From positions 69,501-133,500 of the forward strand of contig JAJOZX010002715.1 of the NCBI GenBank assembly GCA_023014485.1: a stretch of DNA of 64,000 bases. Direction: 5' to 3'. This document shows, piece after piece, positions 41,571-52,395 of the stretch (position 1 is the first letter of the stretch; every line of letters starts with the position of its first letter). The stretch is from Bathynomus jamesi. Taxonomy: Eukaryota; Arthropoda; Malacostraca; Isopoda; Cirolanidae. Below the pieces are notes generated by a model. That model saw only the letters and a program-made list of their open reading frames with translations, was not told the origin of the DNA and made no database searches. Position numbers and translations under genes: made by a program.

Positions 41571-41854
41571 ATTTATTTTTTTTAAGTTCGGGAAGAACCG
41601 ATTCGCCTCTATTTAAAAGGGCATATCTCGGCGGAAAAACAAAGAAAAAGTGAGAGGAAAGACAGAGGAAAAAGAAAGGGTAGAGGGGACAGTCGAAGTG
41701 GAAAAAGACCAAAGGATGACAAGGACTGCAGGGTCGAGCCCCATCATCCTTGGGTGCTAGGGCCGGGAGGGCGCACGTGAAACCTCCAGGAACAAGCACG
41801 TACAAACGAGCACAAAGAGCACTCAAGAGTACGAGCTTAGAACCCCCTTGCGGG

Positions 41855-41856
<2 letters not shown>
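41571..41856 (-). repeat. SINE-like repeat, copy 1
   Basis: About 285 bp that, on the - strand, runs from 'ccccgcaagggggttctaag' to 'cttcccgaactt' plus a short A-tail. Two further copies lie at 59926-60209 (-) and 62368-62645 (+). All three are flanked by TA or CA microsatellites. No RNA polymerase III box pair is clear. Confidence 0.75.

Positions 41857-41891
<35 letters not shown>
41857..41891. repeat. (TA)n(CA)n microsatellite
   Basis: Directly follows the SINE-like copy. Confidence 0.9.
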
Positions 41892-41892
<1 letters not shown>

Positions 41893-42877
41893 GCTATTTA
41901 CCCTACAACAACGGCAGTAATCTAAATAAATACGTTGATTTGGTGTACAAAATTAAATCATTATCAGATAACCCCAAATATTCTCACTGTATAATAATGG
42001 GGAAGTTTAACGCACATGTGAACTCTGACTTTTTTGTAGAATTGGGTAACATGTGCGAGTCGGCCAATTTAAGTATAAGTGATGTAGATGTATTAGGGTA
42101 GCCAGTGGTAATTTTACATACGTTAGCGATATGAGTGGTACCACTAGGTGGATTGATCATTGTCTCACTAGTAATAATCTAAAGGATCGAATTGTTAGGG
42201 TTCATATTTTGCATGATTTCCTTCTTTCTGATCATAGACCATTAGAAATATTAATTAACGTTACCAATTTATGCCAACACGACTTAACAAGAACTCAATA
42301 GGTAAGAATAATCGCGTCAATTGGTCCAATGTTAATATGCAGCAGAGAATAGAATACAAAGACAGAACATGTCACCGCTTTAATAATTTAGAAATTTTGC
42401 ACCTTGCCTGTAATAATCCTTGCTCAAATGATTCTCACTGTAAACTCATAGATAGGTATTATAGTAAGATAATATCCCTGTTAAGAGAAGCAGGAAGCCC
42501 CCTGATTAAATCTTACAACTATCATCATAAGGTTATTCCTGGATGGAATGATTTTATTGCCCCCCTGAAGAGGGAATCGAAAGACGCCTACGATTTGTGG
42601 TGCTTTCATGGTAAACCCAGATTAGGACCAGTATACATGAATATGTGTAGAAGTCGGGGTCAGTATAAGGCGGCCAGAAGGCGATGTAAACAGGAAGAAG
42701 AGTATTAGAGCATCAAAAGCCTGTGAAGCTCGCATAAATAACGATAACAACAAATTTTGCAAATTTAAGAATCAAACGGGTGTCGAAAATGTCCTCCCTC
42801 CGACAATCGATGAGGTGTCGGGGAAGGATGAAATTGCAAAGCTGTGAAAAAACCACCACTATAACATTCTTAACAGT

Positions 42878-43800
42878 GTGAGTAGGGATAATCTTAAGAT
42901 AGATTGCAGCGAAACAATTGTGGGAGGGACAAGGGAAAATATTTTGATATCATTTTCTGAAGTAAAGAGGTTAATTAAGGAGTTAAAGACTGGTTCTGCG
43001 TCAGGGGTAGATGACTTATCGAATGAGCACTTAAAATATGAAAATGACGTCGTATGTTCGCATATATCATTGATCCTATCAGCCATGCTTGCTCATAGGT
43101 ATATCCCTGCAGAGTTCATGAGGGTATATATCTTGCCCCTGGTCAAAAATAAGTACGGAGACATTCTGTCCAGCAATAATTACAGGCCTATTGCTGTCGC
43201 TTCCTGCTTCTCGAAACTACTAGAAAAACTCTTGTTACTCCGATTAAATGATTTCCTATGGACATCTAATCAGTTTGGCTTTAAAAGGTCCCACTCAACT
43301 GACCTGTGTATCTATATGTACTTAAAGAAACAATATCTAAATACATTGACAGTAATTCAACCATTTATAGCTGTTTCCTTGATATAAGTAAGGCATATGA
43401 TAGGGTGAACCACAATATTTTATTTGCAAAACTAGAAGACAGGAAGGTTCCCATGTACATATTAAATTTATTGAAATTTTGGTGTTCCCACCAATCTTTC
43501 ACTGTTAGGTGGGGCAATGTACTATCCGAGTGTTTTGGCTCCTCTTGCGGGGTGAGACAAGGCTCCTTGCTCTCCCCTATGCTGTTTAATGTGTATATTG
43601 ACGGATTAATTGCTTCACTTAATGAGGCAACAGTGGGATGTTGTATAGATAACACAAGGATAAATAACTTAGTTTATGCCGATGATATGGTGTTAATAAG
43701 TCCCTCTGTTAAAGGTCTGGATCGGCTACTAAACGTCTGCGAAGTGTATTCGCAGAAACATGATATTCTTTTTAAAACAATCTCGAAGCCTGTGGGCTAA
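42878..43800 (+). pseudogene. Reverse transcriptase of the APE/RT LINE
   Basis: 'VKRLIKELKTGSASGVDDLS', 'VYILPLVKNKYGDILSSNNY', 'RPIAVASCFSKLLEKLLLL', 'NQFGFKRSHSTDLCIYMYL', motif A 'SCFLDISKAYDRVNHNIL', motif B 'CGVRQGSLLSPMLFNVYIDG' and motif C 'NLVYADDMVLISPSVKG' (about 43660-43710). All palm catalytic Asp residues are present. A single -1/+1 slip near 43310-43380 separates the two open frames (43387 end, 43306 start), so this is the best-preserved RT in the window. Confidence 0.9.
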
Positions 43801-44134
43801 AGCGAATATGACCATAAGGAACTTTCGTTTCTGTACAAGTGAAGCTAAAGAGACACTTTCGTACTTTCTGCAGTAATATTATACGGACAGCAACTGTGGG
43901 TGAATTATAAAAAAGGTTCTGGCAGAACCCTAAATTTGCTGTACAACAGGTCTTTTAGACTCTTACATAAATTACCCCCGAGATGCTCAGCTTCGCAAAT
44001 GTTTGCCACCCGCAATGTCCCGATCTTCCCGGAGGTAGCAAGACGTGCTCAACACAGTCTAATGCAAAGAATTAAAAAATCAACCAACCCGATCATCCAA
44101 GCTATCCATGAGTCCTGCCATTTATCCTCTAAGC

Positions 44135-44326
44135 CAGTGGTTCTTAACCTTTTTACTACCATGCCCCCTCTAGGAATTGGTCCTTCCCTCCACGCCCCCC
44201 TTCAATCAAAATAACATTCTCAATAACTTCTCAATATTAGCCCATGCTCTCGTTAAGAGAATAACAAATACAATTAGAGAAATTCCTGTTTCTAGGGGGG
44301 CGCGCCCCCCCGGTTAAGAACCACTG
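44135..44326. mobile_element. Short hAT MITE with perfect 8-bp duplication
   Basis: 192 bp. Termini CAGTGGTTCTTAACCTTTTT and CAGTGGTTCTTAACCGGGG (right end, reverse complement). CTCTAAGC on both sides (44127-44134, 44327-44334), inserted in the LINE C-terminal coding region. Relative of 1728-1926. Confidence 0.95.
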
Positions 44327-44522
44327 CTCTAAGCTATGGACTTCTTGGTACGAAAACGTCTGTCTGTAGCTCCACTTAACTTCGACAGTGCAGTATTATT
44401 TCTAATCAATTGTATATATTTCTATCCTTATATTAGTATATGAACTGTTATTGTATTAATAATATTTGTCATATGGACTATAGTCTGCCAATAAACATTT
44501 TAATTTTCATTTCATATATATA

Positions 44523-45209
44523 AAGGTGTCCCAAAAGTCTTGGAGGGGTTTTATTTGGCTATAACTCTTTTGTTTGGGGATCAAATAAAAAAAGGTTTGT
44601 AGCACTTGAAAATATATTTATTGCGATTTTAATTGCAAATTTAATATCTTATGAAAATCTTCATTTTCATTGCGTAAATCTAAAATTGCATTAGCGTACG
44701 TTATCCGACTCTGATCTTGTGGTTTAATTCCTTGAACAATTTGAATTTTGTACCGGTGAAGATTGATATCGTCTCTCAAAATTCGATGTAAGGAACTTCT
44801 TGAAATGTTTAATTCCTGGCTGCGTCGTCGGACTGATGTGGATTTTCCTCAACGCTTTCACGAGCCATCTCAACCAGAGTTGGACTTCAGCTTGTCCGAG
44901 GACGCCCAGTCCGTGGTTCGTCTCCCTGACCCTTTCCCATACGAAATTTAGCGACGTACCGTCGAATAGCTCGATCAGAAGGAGCAGAACGTGTGTTGAA
45001 TTTTAATCGAGAAGCTCTTTGAGCGGCAACGATGGAAGAGTTGTTTGTCAAATAAAGTTCCACAATAGCCACTCTTTGTTGCACTGTCCACGATTCCATT
45101 TTCATTAATCGCAGCAAGGGTACTTTAATTGAAAAAATAAAAATAAATTAATCAAAAAAGAAAAAGGTTATAGCCAAAAAAGCCCCTCCAAGACTTCTGG
45201 AACACCCTG
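44523..45209 (-). mobile_element. DUF4817-type mariner derivative, N-terminal half only
   Basis: TA at both ends. Ends AAGGTGTCCCAAAAGTCTTG and (right, reverse complement) CAGGGTGTTCCAGAAGTCTT belong to ~40-bp inverted repeats. The - strand from 45117 reads 'MESWTVQQRVAIVELYLTNN', 'SSIVAAQRASRLKFNTRSAP' and 'IRRYVAKFRMGKG', the DUF4817 helix-turn-helix, then decays into 'PRTGRPRTS'. A second HTH ('RSSLHRILRDD'-type) is readable near 44770-44800. The catalytic domain is deleted. This is the complementary half to the fold-back elements at 7740 and 46522. Confidence 0.88.
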
Positions 45210-45231
45210 TATACGCACACATACAGGCGGC

Positions 45232-45465
45232 GCGCAGCAAAACCCAGCTGTTCGGCTTACGGCCCCTGCACCTAATTCTCGGACTACAGTTTCGGATATT
45301 ATTCTCTCCTCTTTACCCCCTGTTGTTTCTTTTGGGGAAGGTCCTGTCCAGACTACCTCCGCTTCGCGCTCTCTGTCAGTGTTTTCCACAAAGTGGTTGA
45401 TTCCCACCCTCGTATGGCCACTATTGCCACTCTGAAACCAGGCGTGGGGATGATGCCTGGCCTCA
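45232..45465 (+). mobile_element. I-like LINE ORF1 fragment
   Basis: 'cctgcacctaattctcggac' matches 11638-11657 of I-like copy A, followed by similar C/T-rich coding-like sequence. It may be the 5' part of the I-like copy B that resumes at 48040. Confidence 0.5.
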
Positions 45466-46521
45466 GGCCTCGAGGCCTTCAGATTGTTAGGCTGAAGGTA
45501 TTTCCATCCAGAGGTGTGATATTCGGATGCAAATAACGAATCCGGTATTTGCACCTGTGGGTGCAGATACTTGCTTCGAAATCTTTAACGAATAAACTCC
45601 TCCATGCATTGGGAAGGCTCAACAATCTAGCTTAGCTTAGGCCTAAAGCTCTTCCATAGGTAACCTACCGTAGCCTACACTAACCTGTATCTCTTCTTTT
45701 TTTGAAATCCGTAAGGAAAAGCAAGATTCTGCTCAAAATTGATGAACAAAGACATAGCTCATTTCACTTACCTAATAAAAGGGAATTATTAAGCATTAAG
45801 CACGTTCACCTATCACACGTGGCCACGCTACAACACCGACACGCTGTGTGTTTACACTTCCTGGGTCACACAGTCAGACACAGTTGCCAGAACAAGATTT
45901 CCTGGGCACCATACATTAGCCCAATAACTTTTTATTTCTCATTTTAATATACCCGCAATATTTCAAGTATTTATGATAATATGGAAAGTTATGATGTAAA
46001 GATGATCTAGCAAAATATTTCAATATTGTACTAACTCAATGAGTGTTGATCGTATAATTTCTGAATGGCTACAATTATTAGCGACTCTAGCGAGCATTGC
46101 AAACAGAGCTACATTTGGAGATGCCTTATTTTTTTTAAGTTTTGCATTTTTGCATATCTTGACCATAAGAAATTGTGGTCTTGGTCTACGAAAGATCATT
46201 AATGTAATTGTAGCTTGTATTCTATGTGAAAGGTATGAAGTTTATATCATGCCATTACTATATCATTATATATACGATAATATTAAGAATATATTTGTAC
46301 CTGATATTTGAACATGTTATATATGTAATTTAATTCAAGAGTATATTTGCACGTGATCTTATCCATTATCAGACATTTTTAAAGTTATATGTATAATACT
46401 TTATATTATTAAAGTAAATGAAAAAGACCAAAAAATTAAATTATTTGCAAACGATATAACAATTTACATCTCAGTTATAATGCTGATATTAGCAAAATTA
46501 TTGTTTACATCCGATATTATA
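45466..46521. other. Unassigned interval
   Basis: Starts with short GC-rich self-complementary motifs ('ggcctcaggcctcgaggcc', 45453-45475 region), then AT-rich sequence. The frames at 45702-45947 and 46039-46311 show no family resemblance. Confidence 0.4.
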
Positions 46522-47413
46522 CAGGGTGTACATAAAGTCAGGATCTATTTTTGTGAAGCACTTGGAAATTATATGGAATTCAATCATAAAATGATAAAGT
46601 GGTAACATTTATTAAATAATTAAGAGTAGGATTCGACGTGACGCCCATCAGTATCCCTGCACAGCTCAAATCGTTCCGCAGCATTTCTAAACACATTCTG
46701 GAGCATTTGCGGGGTTGTTATCTGCAGCAGTTCGTATACGTGTACGTAAGTTTTCAAGACTCGTAATCTTCGTCTGATAGACGTGCGATTTGATAAAGCC
46801 CCATGCAAAGAAATCTAAAGGGATTAAATCTGGTGATCTCGCTGGCCAAGGTCTGTTGCTTCCGCGTCCGATCCAGCGATTTGGAAAACGTCCATTTAGA
46901 TAATCCTGAACAATTTTGGCATAGTGACAAGGAGCACCATCATGTTGATAGACGACGGTACTAACAATCCTATCCCCGTCGTCTATCAACATGATGGTGC
47001 TCCTTGTCACTATGCCAAAATTGTTCAGGATTATCTAAATGGACGTTTTCCAAATCGCTGGATCGGACGCGGAAGCAACAGACCTTGGCCAGCGAGATCA
47101 CCAGATTTAATCCCTTTAGATTTCTTTGCATGGGGCTTTATCAAATCGCACGTCTATCAGACGAAGATTACGAGTCTTGAAAACTTACGTACACGTATAC
47201 GAACTGCTGCAGATAACATAACCCCGCAAATGCTCCAGAATGTGTTTAGAAATGCTGCGGAACGATTGAGCTGTGCAGGGATACTGATGGGCGTCACGTC
47301 GAATCCTACTCTTAATTATTTAATAAATGTTACCACTTTATCATTTTATGATTGAATTCCATATAATTTCCAAGTGCTTCACAAAAATAGATCCTGACTT
47401 TATGTACACCCTG
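46522..47413. mobile_element. Palindromic (fold-back) mariner derivative, copy 2
   Basis: 892 bp, TA on both sides, ends CAGGGTGTACATAAAGTCAG and CTGACTTTATGTACACCCTG. Nearly identical along its length to the element at 7740-8626. The centre lies near 46961-46977. The right arm (+ strand, from 46924) reads open as 'YQHDGAPCHYAKIVQDYLNG', 'RFPNRWIGRGSNRPWPARSP', 'DLIPLDFFAWGFIKSHVYQT' and 'NVFRNAAERL'. The left arm reads the same protein on the - strand. Here the catalytic Asp of HDGAPCH is retained in both arms. No N-terminal transposase half. Confidence 0.93.
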
Positions 47414-48039
47414 TATATTCATTTCAAATCATATTATTTAGAAGTTTATATGTTACAATTTACGACGGGCAAAAAACAAAATTATCGACGCTACTAGCTA
47501 GTTACCAGTATACCAGGCGGTATTCTTCTCTAGTTTGGCCTATTTTTTGTTATAGAAATAGATACAGTACAATAGTTTATACACATGAATAACACAAACA
47601 CATTATATGAGCTCAGTTCAACTGATGACCAAATGATAGATTGCTTCCCCCACACTAGTTTTGCTACATTAAGTCAATTGGTCTACTTCTGACTGACTGA
47701 ATAATATTTATATATCGCGACATATATAATATTTATGTACCAAGCGTCACAGTGACCTGTCACTAATCTGTTGGTCACCTAACTGAATAATATTTATCAA
47801 AGTATGCCACCACATACGGTCACCTGTCAGGTCATGGTCCTCACCTGAAGAATATCCACCCCGAGCGCGCCCACCTGAAGAATCTCCACCCCAACGCTAC
47901 CGGGAGTTGAAAATTACGGAACAAAACAAATCGCGATTCCCTAAGGCCTCACGAAAGTCACGAGGCCTTTCCACTTTTCAGCTGGCCTCGAAGCCAAGGC
48001 TACGTTTGAGGTTCGAGACCTCAGCCAGGCCTCAGCCCC
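47414..48039. other. Unassigned interval with short direct repeats
   Basis: No gene. 'actgaataatattta' occurs twice (about 47695 and 47779) and 'cacctgaagaat.tccaccccg/a' twice (47839-47896). 47940-48030 is GC-rich with 'ggcctc' repeats. Confidence 0.45.
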
Positions 48040-48248
48040 ATGTCTGTCTGGAACCCTATGCTCCTTCTCAGGGGTTTCCTCGGGATTTTGCTTCTTGGAG
48101 TACTCTCTCTCTCTCTTCATGAACACCGCCGAGTTCGCCGGTCTTGGAAACTAGTTTCTGTGGCGTCAACATTTCCGTCCCTCTCGACTTCCCCTGTCGC
48201 CTTTTTTGTTGGTAAACTGACTTACCTTTCGTTCTTTGCTTTCTCACC

Positions 48249-49094
48249 GTGTTGCGGTCTCTCGCAGCCTTGCGGCTTCCGCGCAGGTCTCTCGTAGCCT
48301 TGCGGCTTCCGCGCAGGTCTCTCGTAGCCTTGCGGCTGCCGCGCAGGTCTCTCGTAGCCTTGCGGCTCCCGCTGAGGTCTCTCGTGAGAATAATTCGGGG
48401 CTCCTTGATTATTCATCAAATCTCAATCTCTGCGATCTCCAGCTTGGGCGATTGTCCGGTCTCGCGTCCTCGATTCGAAGATGAACTCTTGTCAAGGCAC
48501 TATTTTTGCCCCTCAACTCTTAGACGTATCTGGAAGAGGACCTCCGCTCCTGTTTTGTGGAGTGGAACGTGTCTTCCGTACATCGTTTCACGAAGCGAGT
48601 TGATGGCTGTCTTCAGCCCACTCCGCCCCTACTCTTTACTTTTGACCAGCTGTCGCCTCCAGTTCATGTCTGGTATGCTTGGTTCCGTTTTGATGTACGG
48701 CCTTATGTTCCTCCACCTACCCTTTATTTTAATTGCTAGACATTCGGGCATACTGGTTCCCGTTGTCGCCGGTTTACCTGTGTTTACGTTCATTGTGGCC
48801 AGGATTTCCATGGTATGCCCTGTTCTAACTCCCCTTCTTGTATTAACTGTGGTGGTAACCATCCTGCTTCGTCAACATCCTGTATTATTTATAAGTTTGA
48901 ATTCGAAGTTGCTACTCTCAAAAACCAGGGAGGTCATGACTTTTCCCGAGGCTCGTGCCCAGGTTCGTGCTCATTTTGTTCAGGAACATGTCACATTTGC
49001 TGACATTCTTCGTCCTTCTCGTTCGCGACCTGGCCGTTCTCGGAAACCTCCTACTGTCCCGTCTCTTCCTTCAGCTTCTTCCTCGCTTGGTTAG
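48249..49094 (+). pseudogene. I-like LINE copy B ORF1 (gag-like)
   Basis: One frame is open for 281 codons, beginning in a 30-bp tandem repeat (10-residue unit RSLVALRLPR). Another frame over 48740-49010 carries the zinc knuckles: 'FGHTGSRCRRFTC', 'CVYVHCGQDFHGMPC' and 'CINCGGNHPASSTSC'. So the open 281-codon frame is not the functional one, and the ORF is broken. Confidence 0.65.
48256..48385. repeat. 30-bp minisatellite, about 4.3 units
   Basis: Units starting 'ggtctctcgtagccttgcgg' at 48256, 48286, 48316 and 48346, with a partial unit at 48376, differing by one to three bases. Confidence 0.95.
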
Positions 49095-49904
49095 GCCCAG
49101 TTCTGCTCTCCATTCGTTTCTCCTCGGCCTTCTTTAGCCCGAACGCCTTCTCGCTGCATTCTCTCTTTCTCAAGGGCTTCTGCGGGGCTGCCTCCTTGTG
49201 GGGACCCCTCCTGCTGGTCGGGGGGGGGGTGCTAAGCATGGGGCTGAGACCTCCCCAGGTTCTCCGGTTCCTCTCTGCAGTCTACCCCTGCCACCATGAG
49301 TGGTTCTCTTATAAACCCTGCTCGAGGCTCTACTTCATCCCTCTGTCTCAAGTCGGCGACCCCACCTTCTTCTGGCCGGAACCCTGTATGCCCTACGGGT
49401 CTTGGTGACTCAATTCCCTCTCCACGTGGGCCCTGTTAGTCTTTCACCAAGGTGTTCTGCCCTTGTTCCTCGCCCTCCGGACTTCCGCCAGTTGGAGAGC
49501 CAACTCGCGGTGTTGGACCCCCTCCCGTCAGCCTTACCCGCTCGTTCTCGCTCCTTGTTAAACCTCCCTATGCCCCCAACATACTTTTGCTCTCCGTTAG
49601 CCGTTCATTCTGGCTCTGCCTCTCCTTGTTCCGACAATGCCTTGGTTCTTGCTCCTTTAGGAGTGTCGCCAGGGTCGCTGTAAGTCTTGCATTCCAGTAC
49701 CTGTTTCTTCATATCTCCCTGCTCGCCCATCTGATCCTTGCCTGCGACTCCAACCCGAACAGATTGGGTCAGACCCGGACTTGCGGGAGAACCATCGTAT
49801 TTGTTCCATTGTTTCTGGTCGGTAGCCCTTTAACTTTGACCTTTTCATATTTAACTTCTCACTTTTACACTTTTAAACTTTTCTCTTTTATATCTCCCTT
49901 ACAA

Positions 49905-52250
49905 TAGCTAATTTTAGTTCCATCCTTCATTGGAACTGTCGTGGCATATTTGCCAACTATGAAGGTTTCTCTCTCTCTCTTCTTTTACGAACGTCCCAAC
50001 CTGCTTCTCTCTCTCCAGGAAACGATTTTAAGCGCTCGAACTATGCCTTCTCCTACTGGCTATTTCTCCTTTACGAACTCCCGCCCGCTCACGGTTTTTG
50101 AGGTGGTTCAACCATCCTTCATAGTTCTGTTCCCTGTCGCCCACTTACACTCCGATCTACTTTGCAGGTGGTTGCTGTCGGGCTTTCCTCGTCTCGACAA
50201 GTATACCGTCTGTTCTGTCTACCTCCCTCTACACGTCCCCGTCTCTCGACAGGGGCTACTAAAAGTTGTTGACCAACTCTCTAGACCTTTTCTACTTTTA
50301 AGTAATTTTAATAGTCTCACCCTAGTGTGGGGTGATGTTCGGGACACTTTCATGGCTGGTACTGATTTCCCTGATGTCATTCCTTCCATTGTCTTAATTC
50401 GGGTGCTCCTACTTATTATCATGTTCATACTGACACTTTCTCTTGCATTGATCTCTCTTTTTGTTCCACCGATGCTCTCCTGGATTTTTCCTGGGAGATC
50501 CTGGGGGATGCCTACGCGAGTGATATTTCCCGGTGCGGTTGTCATTGATTGTTCCTGACACTAAGCTGCCACCTTCCTCCCGTTGGCTTTTTTCTAGAGC
50601 AGATTGGTAGTCTTACCGTAATTTTACCTGCGTCCTGCACCGCTCACGATTTTTTATCGGTGGACGGTTGTTTAGATTTTCTGGGTGCGAGGATTTTAAA
50701 TGCAGCTGAGAAGAAATTCCGAGTCAACAGCCTACTTCTCATTTGATCCATATCCCTTGGTGGTCTCTGAAGTGTGCGGAGATTGTCCGGAACAAGAAGA
50801 GGGTTAAATTCCTGGACATTACCATAGACTCTCGTTTTACTTGGGTATCCCATTTGAAGAGCTTGAAACTTTCTGCTCGGCGTACTCTTGTACTTTTAAA
50901 CCATCTCTCCTACATGTCTTGTGGCACTGATAGGCGTACGCTCCTTCGCCTGTACATTTCTTTTGTTCACTCAAAACTTGACTCTGGTTGCGAGGTTTAT
51001 GGCTTCGCCTCTGTTTCTCACTTACGAATTCTGGAACCTCTTCATAACTAGGGTCCCCGCTTGGCTACCGGTGCCTTTCGTTCTTCACCGGTAGCTAGCC
51101 TTCAAGCGGGATGCGATTCCCCTCCCCTTCGGTACCGCTGTGCATATCTCCAAATAAAGTGCTTACCGCGCTCACAGGATTCCTTCATCTCTTCTCAGTA
51201 CTGTCCTTCATACAACTCCTCTTCTGGATGATTCTTGGCACCTTGGTTCAACTGTCCATGCTTTCCTCTCATCATGCCCTTGCTCGTCCTCCGATCCTCC
51301 CAGTCTCGTTTCAGGTCCTTCCTCCGTGGATTCTTTCCTCGATTTACTTTTGCAAGGATTTGTCTTTTCGATAAGAAGTCTTGCTGTCCTTGTTCCATGA
51401 ACACCTTATTTATCACACTTCTCATATTTACACAGATGGCTTTCTCCGTCAGGTGTGGCCGCTTCAGCGGTTTTCCATCTTCCTTCCAAGACTGTTCGGA
51501 GTATTCATCTCCCGTACAATACTTCCATTTACTTAGCGGAGCTCTTTGCTCTCCTGGAAGCTTTAACTCGTATTGGTGCTCTTCCCCCGAGCTCTTTTGT
51601 AATTTTTTCGGATTCCTGTAGCGCTCTAACGTCCTTAGAATCTTATGACCCTAAACACCTCTGGTCCGAAGGGTACAGTAACTTGTTCACTTTCTTCTGC
51701 TTATTCCGCGCGGCGTATTTCCTTCTGTTGGATTCCTTCCCATGTGGGTGTATCCGGTAACGAGAAGGTGGACCTTTTGGCCAAATATGCTTGCTCCTTT
51801 CCTATTACTCCTAAGCCTCTACCCTTTTTGGGTTTTGTTCCTTTCCTCTGCCGCCATTTCAGCGCGACTGAGATGGCGTCGGTGTGAAGAAACTCTGCCG
51901 TCTCAATCCCGTTCTTCATTATTGGTCTTCCTCTTATCATAAATCTCGGCATAAGGAAGTTCTCTTGGCTCGTTTGAGAATTGGTCATACTCGTTTGACC
52001 CATGGACACCTTATGGCTGGCAGTCCTCCTGAGCCTTGCCCTCATTGCCATATCTCTCTCACAGTTGAGCATGTGTTTGTATTTTCGCCCTCTTTATTCG
52101 ACCTTTTGTTTGCAGTGCTTCCGGAGTTACATTCCCGTCCGGCCTCGATACGTCTTTGGTCTATTCTTGCAGAGTGCTTTTTCTGTTGCCCCTATACAGT
52201 ATTTGAATTCCTCCGACTGTTGCGGTTCTTATCCCGCCTCTAACTTAGTT
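49905..52250 (+). pseudogene. I-like LINE copy B ORF2, lacking the RT core
   Basis: APE start 'SILHWNCRGIFANYEGF', 'LSLQETILS' (catalytic Glu), 'LLSNFNSLTLVWGD' (GDFN motif decayed to SNFN). Then it jumps near 50740 to 'RVKFLDITIDSRFTW' and 'DRRTLLRLYISFVHSKLDSG' (post-RT region). RNase H blocks: 'SIYLAELFALLEAL', 'FSDSCSALTSLESYDP' and 'CWIPSHVGVSGNEKVDLLA'. C-terminal 'ARLRIGHTRLTHGHLMAGSP' and 'CPHCHISLTVEHVFV'. Several stops and frameshifts. Confidence 0.82.
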
Positions 52251-52303
52251 TCGCGTGATATGAACCTTTCTAGGTTTGAAACGGCGGTCAGTTCCAAAGA
52301 AAA

Positions 52304-52304
<1 letters not shown>

Positions 52305-52356
<52 letters not shown>
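52305..52356. repeat. (TA)n microsatellite
   Basis: About 24 TA units between the I-like LINE and the large inverted repeat. Confidence 0.95.
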
Positions 52357-52360
<4 letters not shown>

Positions 52361-52395
52361 AATTATTTCACGAAAGTGACACGTGAAAAGTATTT

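Larger units (their letters stand above)
41892..44520 (+). mobile_element. APE/RT LINE (RTEX/L2-like style), inactive
   Basis: Begins within the endonuclease: 'YSHCIIMGKFNAHVNSDFF' (GDFNAH motif with D to K change), 'RWIDHCLTS' and 'LLSDHRPLEI' (Asp-His). Middle segment at 42271-42708, RT at 42930-43750, C-terminal region to about 44400 and the end '..MDYSLPINILIF' near 44475-44505. A hAT MITE is inserted at 44135-44326. The clade is uncertain. Confidence 0.8.
48040..52260 (+). mobile_element. I-like LINE with RNase H, copy B (inactive)
   Basis: C/T-biased + strand element, relative of 11153-17890. Zinc-knuckle ORF1 (48249-49140), APE endonuclease (49905-50560), post-RT region (50745-51100), RNase H (51430-51790) and C-terminal Cys/His region (51900-52250). 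The RT palm is deleted between about 50560 and 50740. Ends at a (TA)n tract. Confidence 0.8.

Noticed and set aside
48249..49094. 281-codon open frame as a host protein with 10-residue repeats
   Set aside because: The zinc-knuckle motifs of the LINE ORF1 lie in a different frame of the same segment.
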